Source: Flavobacteriaceae bacterium
GTDB lineage: Bacteria > Bacteroidota > Bacteroidia > Flavobacteriales > Flavobacteriaceae
DNA: 6,940 nucleotides
Direction: 5' to 3'
NCBI GenBank assembly: GCA_947377425.1
Contig: CANCFZ010000128.1
Span: 1 to 6,940, forward strand
A program made the translations under genes and the position numbers. Each line of letters starts with the position of its first letter. The stretch's first letter is position 1. Under the pieces are notes generated by a model, which was not told the DNA's origin, did no database searches, and worked only from the letters and a program-made list of their open reading frames with translations. Shown piece by piece: positions 5,004 to 6,940 of this stretch.

Positions 5004-5011
5004 TATTTTTG
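5004..5011 (+). promoter_or_regulatory. Possible -7 box upstream of mlaE
   Basis: TATTTTTG fits TAnnTTTG and lies 16 nt before the ATG at 5028, so any leader would be very short. No TTG sits 17-23 nt upstream. The adjacent CATAACTCATAACT (4983-4996) is a 7-nt direct repeat. The site is a weak candidate; mlaE may instead be read from the glycosyltransferase promoter. Confidence 0.2.
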
Positions 5012-5027
5012 ACCATATTTTAAAATT

Positions 5028-5777
5028 ATGATGCTAGTTCGCTATTTATCGCAAATAGGAAAATACTTTTTAATGCTAAAAGAAATCTTCAACAAACCAA
5101 CAAAATGGACTGTTATGAGAGGTTTAATTTTCAAAGAAATCGATGATTTAATTATTGGTTCACTTGGAATTGTAGCCTTTATTTCTTTTTTTGTTGGCGG
5201 AGTTGTTTCCATCCAAACGGCTTTGAATTTAACCAATCCGTTAATTCCAAAAGAACTTATTGGTTTTGCAACTCGTCAGTCAATAATATTAGAATTTGCT
5301 CCAACGTTTATTTCCATAATTATGGCAGGTAAAATGGGTTCTTTTATTACATCAAGTATAGGAACCATGAGAGTTACCGAACAAATTGATGCACTTGAAG
5401 TAATGGGAGTAAATTCATTAAATTATCTAGTTTTTCCCAAAATAATTGCTTCTTTATTATATCCATTTCTTATTGGAATAGCTATGTTTCTTGGTATTCT
5501 TGGAGGATGGATGGCTGGTGTTTATGGTGGTTTTGTTTCTAGTAATGAATTTATTACTGGACTTCAAACAGAATTTATTCCGTTTCATATTGCTTATGCT
5601 TTTATGAAAACCATTGTTTTCGCATTATTATTGGCTACAATCCCTTCTTTTCATGGATATTATATGAAAGGTGGCGCACTAGAAGTTGGTAAAGCAAGTA
5701 CTGTTTCTTTTGTTTGGACAAGCGTAATGATTATTCTAACCAACTATATTTTAACCCAATTACTTTTGACCAAATGA
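5028..5777 (+). CDS. mlaE: MlaE/YrbE-family ABC transporter permease
   Basis: The 249-residue membrane protein belongs to the MlaE permease family (E. coli MlaE is about 260 residues). The family signature is clear: IMAGKMGSFITSSIGT followed by GTMRVTEQIDALEVMG at residues 112-127 and NYLVFPK after it. Hydrophobic segments lie near residues 41-64, 86-106, 137-165, 190-207 and 226-247, after an amphipathic N-terminal helix. MlaE dimers form the inner-membrane channel of Mla/MCE systems, which move phospholipids or other lipids between the inner and outer membranes. It overlaps the ATPase gene by the four bases ATGA (5774-5777), a sign of translational coupling. Two adjacent ATGs (5028 and 5031) make the exact first residue uncertain by one. 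No MCE-domain (mlaD), mlaC or mlaB gene is in the window. Confidence 0.93.
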   Translation: MMLVRYLSQIGKYFLMLKEIFNKPTKWTVMRGLIFKEIDDLIIGSLGIVAFISFFVGGVVSIQTALNLTNPLIPKELIGFATRQSIILEFAPTFISIIMAGKMGSFITSSIGTMRVTEQIDALEVMGVNSLNYLVFPKIIASLLYPFLIGIAMFLGILGGWMAGVYGGFVSSNEFITGLQTEFIPFHIAYAFMKTIVFALLLATIPSFHGYYMKGGALEVGKASTVSFVWTSVMIILTNYILTQLLLTK

Positions 5778-6538
5778 TAGAAGTTAAAAATGTAGAAAAA
5801 TCGTTTGGGGATTCTAAAGTTTTAAAAGGAATTACCACCACATTTGAAACTGGGAAAACCAATTTAATAATAGGCCAAAGTGGTTCTGGAAAAACAGTTT
5901 TGCTAAAATCATTACTTGGAATTTTCACTCCAGATGTTGGAACAATTTCATTTGATGGAAGAATTTATTCAGAATTATCAGCAGATGAAAAACGAGCTTT
6001 AAGAACCGAAATTGGAATGGTTTTTCAAGGAAGTGCTTTATTTGACAGTATGACTGTAGAAGAAAATATTGGTTTTCCATTAAAAATGTTTACTACTAAA
6101 ACTGATGCTGAAATAAAAGAACGTGTAAACGTTGTTATTGATAGAGTAAATTTAATTAATGCTAACAACAAGAAACCTTCTGAAATTTCGGGAGGAATGC
6201 AAAAACGTGTTGCTATAGCAAGAGCAATTGTAAACAATCCAAAATATCTTTTTTGTGACGAACCAAATTCAGGATTAGATCCAAAAACTGCTATATTGAT
6301 TGATAATTTAATTCAAGAAATTACACAAGAATACAATATTACAACAGTAGTTAACACACACGACATGAACTCTGTCATGGAAATTGGAGAAAAAATTATA
6401 TTTTTAAAAAATGGTCTCCTAGCCTGGGAAGGAAGTAAAAAGGAAGTTTTTAAAACTGATAATGAAGCTATTGTAGATTTCGTTTATTCTTCAAATCTTT
6501 TCAAAAAAATACGAAAAGCACAGAATAAAGGTGACTAA
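5774..6538 (+). CDS. mlaF: MlaF-type ABC transporter ATP-binding protein
   Basis: With the start at ATG 5774 the product is 254 residues and begins MIEVKNVEKSFG, the expected first strand of an ABC ATPase. An in-frame upstream ATG at 5714 would add 20 residues translated from within mlaE and is unlikely. All nucleotide-binding motifs are intact: Walker A GQSGSGKT (34-41), Q-loop Gln85 in MVFQGSALFDSMTV, signature SGGMQKR (139-145), Walker B YLFCDEPNSGLDP (158-170) with Glu163, and the H-loop NTHD with His196. The FQGSALFDSMTV segment is characteristic of the MlaF branch. It would power lipid transport through the MlaE dimer at the cytoplasmic face of the inner membrane. The 4-nt overlap with mlaE supports coupled expression. 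Its 3' end is only 10 bp from the end of the opposite-strand gene, and I see no hairpin terminator between them. Confidence 0.94.
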   Translation: MIEVKNVEKSFGDSKVLKGITTTFETGKTNLIIGQSGSGKTVLLKSLLGIFTPDVGTISFDGRIYSELSADEKRALRTEIGMVFQGSALFDSMTVEENIGFPLKMFTTKTDAEIKERVNVVIDRVNLINANNKKPSEISGGMQKRVAIARAIVNNPKYLFCDEPNSGLDPKTAILIDNLIQEITQEYNITTVVNTHDMNSVMEIGEKIIFLKNGLLAWEGSKKEVFKTDNEAIVDFVYSSNLFKKIRKAQNKGD

Positions 6539-6548
6539 ACCTATCAAA

Positions 6549-6938
6549 CTATAATTTATTTGCTAAAGCAGTAATTCGCTTAATATCTTGCTCTTTGCTT
6601 TTTGGATAAATCATTAAAACACCTTCTTTATCAACAATGATATAATCGTTTAAACCATCAATCACAATAATTTTATCAGCATCAGAACGAATAATGTTGT
6701 TGGAAGCATTTTCCAAAATTACTTTGGCATTAATGACTCCATTATTATTTTCGTCTTTATCTAATTTTTCGTGCAATTGTCCCCAAGTTCCAAGATCATT
6801 CCAATCGAAAGTCGCTGGTAAGACATAAACGTTTTTAGCATTTTCCATTACAGCATAATCAATCGAAATGTTTTCAGCATTAGCATAATTTTGATTGATA
6901 AAATCTTTTTCAGATGCTGTATTATAACTTTCATTTCC
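6549..6938 (-). CDS. manC: Mannose-1-phosphate guanylyltransferase, C-terminal part (5' end outside window)
   Basis: On the minus strand an open frame enters from the right edge and ends at TAG (6551-6549), giving 129 visible residues. The Met codon at 6848 is internal: the frame stays open upstream and encodes family-like sequence, including ENISIDYAVME (residues 22-32 of the fragment). ATFDWNDLGTWGQL contains the D-W-x-D-L-G-T-W motif (45-52) of GDP-mannose pyrophosphorylases. The rest, with IIVIDGLNDYIIVD and MIYPKSKEQDIK, is the usual end of the roughly 350-residue single-domain enzymes. The enzyme joins mannose-1-phosphate and GTP to GDP-mannose, a cytoplasmic precursor for polysaccharide, LPS or glycoprotein glycans. 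The N-terminal GTP-binding signature is off-window. There is no sign of a fused isomerase domain. The symbol is by function; manC or mpg would both be used. Confidence 0.88.
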   Translation of the reverse strand, partial: GNESYNTASEKDFINQNYANAENISIDYAVMENAKNVYVLPATFDWNDLGTWGQLHEKLDKDENNNGVINAKVILENASNNIIRSDADKIIVIDGLNDYIIVDKEGVLMIYPKSKEQDIKRITALANKL

Positions 6939-6940
6939 TT

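Noticed and set aside
5714..5773. Upstream ATG giving a 20-residue N-terminal extension of MlaF
   Set aside because: The extension lies inside mlaE and has no family-like sequence. The ATG at 5774 gives the normal ABC ATPase start and a typical ATGA overlap.
6848..6848. Met codon as the start of the minus-strand gene
   Set aside because: The frame stays open to the window edge and encodes guanylyltransferase-like sequence upstream, so this is an internal Met of a gene cut by the window.

Overview
The window is AT-rich DNA that looks like a member of the Bacteroidota, most likely family Flavobacteriaceae and possibly Flavobacterium. The evidence is the strong A/T third-position bias, starts without Shine-Dalgarno sequences, several promoter-like elements of the Bacteroidota form TTTG(or TTG)-N~19-21-TAnnTTTG, signal peptides ending in SFG/Q, and the gene families themselves. 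This placement comes from reading the sequence, not from a search.

Layout. Positions 1-226 hold the 3' end of a group III truncated hemoglobin gene, which ends in an AT-only hairpin overlapping its stop codon. A candidate promoter with an 18-bp palindrome inside its spacer (266-296) precedes a stand-alone ketoacyl-ACP synthase III-type enzyme (358-1419), which is closed by a strong intrinsic terminator. A small class I SAM-dependent methyltransferase follows (1567-2091), again with its own terminator. The centre of the window is a direct duplication of a complete transcription unit (about 2181-3030 and 3239-4090). Each copy has a promoter region with TTTGTC boxes repeated three times at a 21-bp period, a conserved leader, a gene for a 216-residue secreted protein made of five 37-residue WG-type repeats, and a matching terminator. 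The two proteins differ at 13 positions.

Downstream lies a family 2 glycosyltransferase (4125-4973), then an MlaE-type permease (5028-5777) and an MlaF-type ATPase (5774-6538) that overlap by ATGA and would form the inner-membrane core of an Mla/MCE-type lipid transporter. On the opposite strand, the C-terminal third of a mannose-1-phosphate guanylyltransferase runs off the right edge (6549-6938), convergent with mlaF at a gap of only 10 bp.

How the genes relate. GDP-mannose synthesis, a glycosyltransferase, a possible polysaccharide/lipid methyltransferase and an MlaEF transporter all fit cell-envelope work, but only mlaE-mlaF are clearly coupled. The KAS III enzyme and the methyltransferase look like single-gene units. 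The least ordinary element is the duplicated WG-repeat gene pair with its phased promoter repeats. No mobile element, tRNA, rRNA or CRISPR array was seen.
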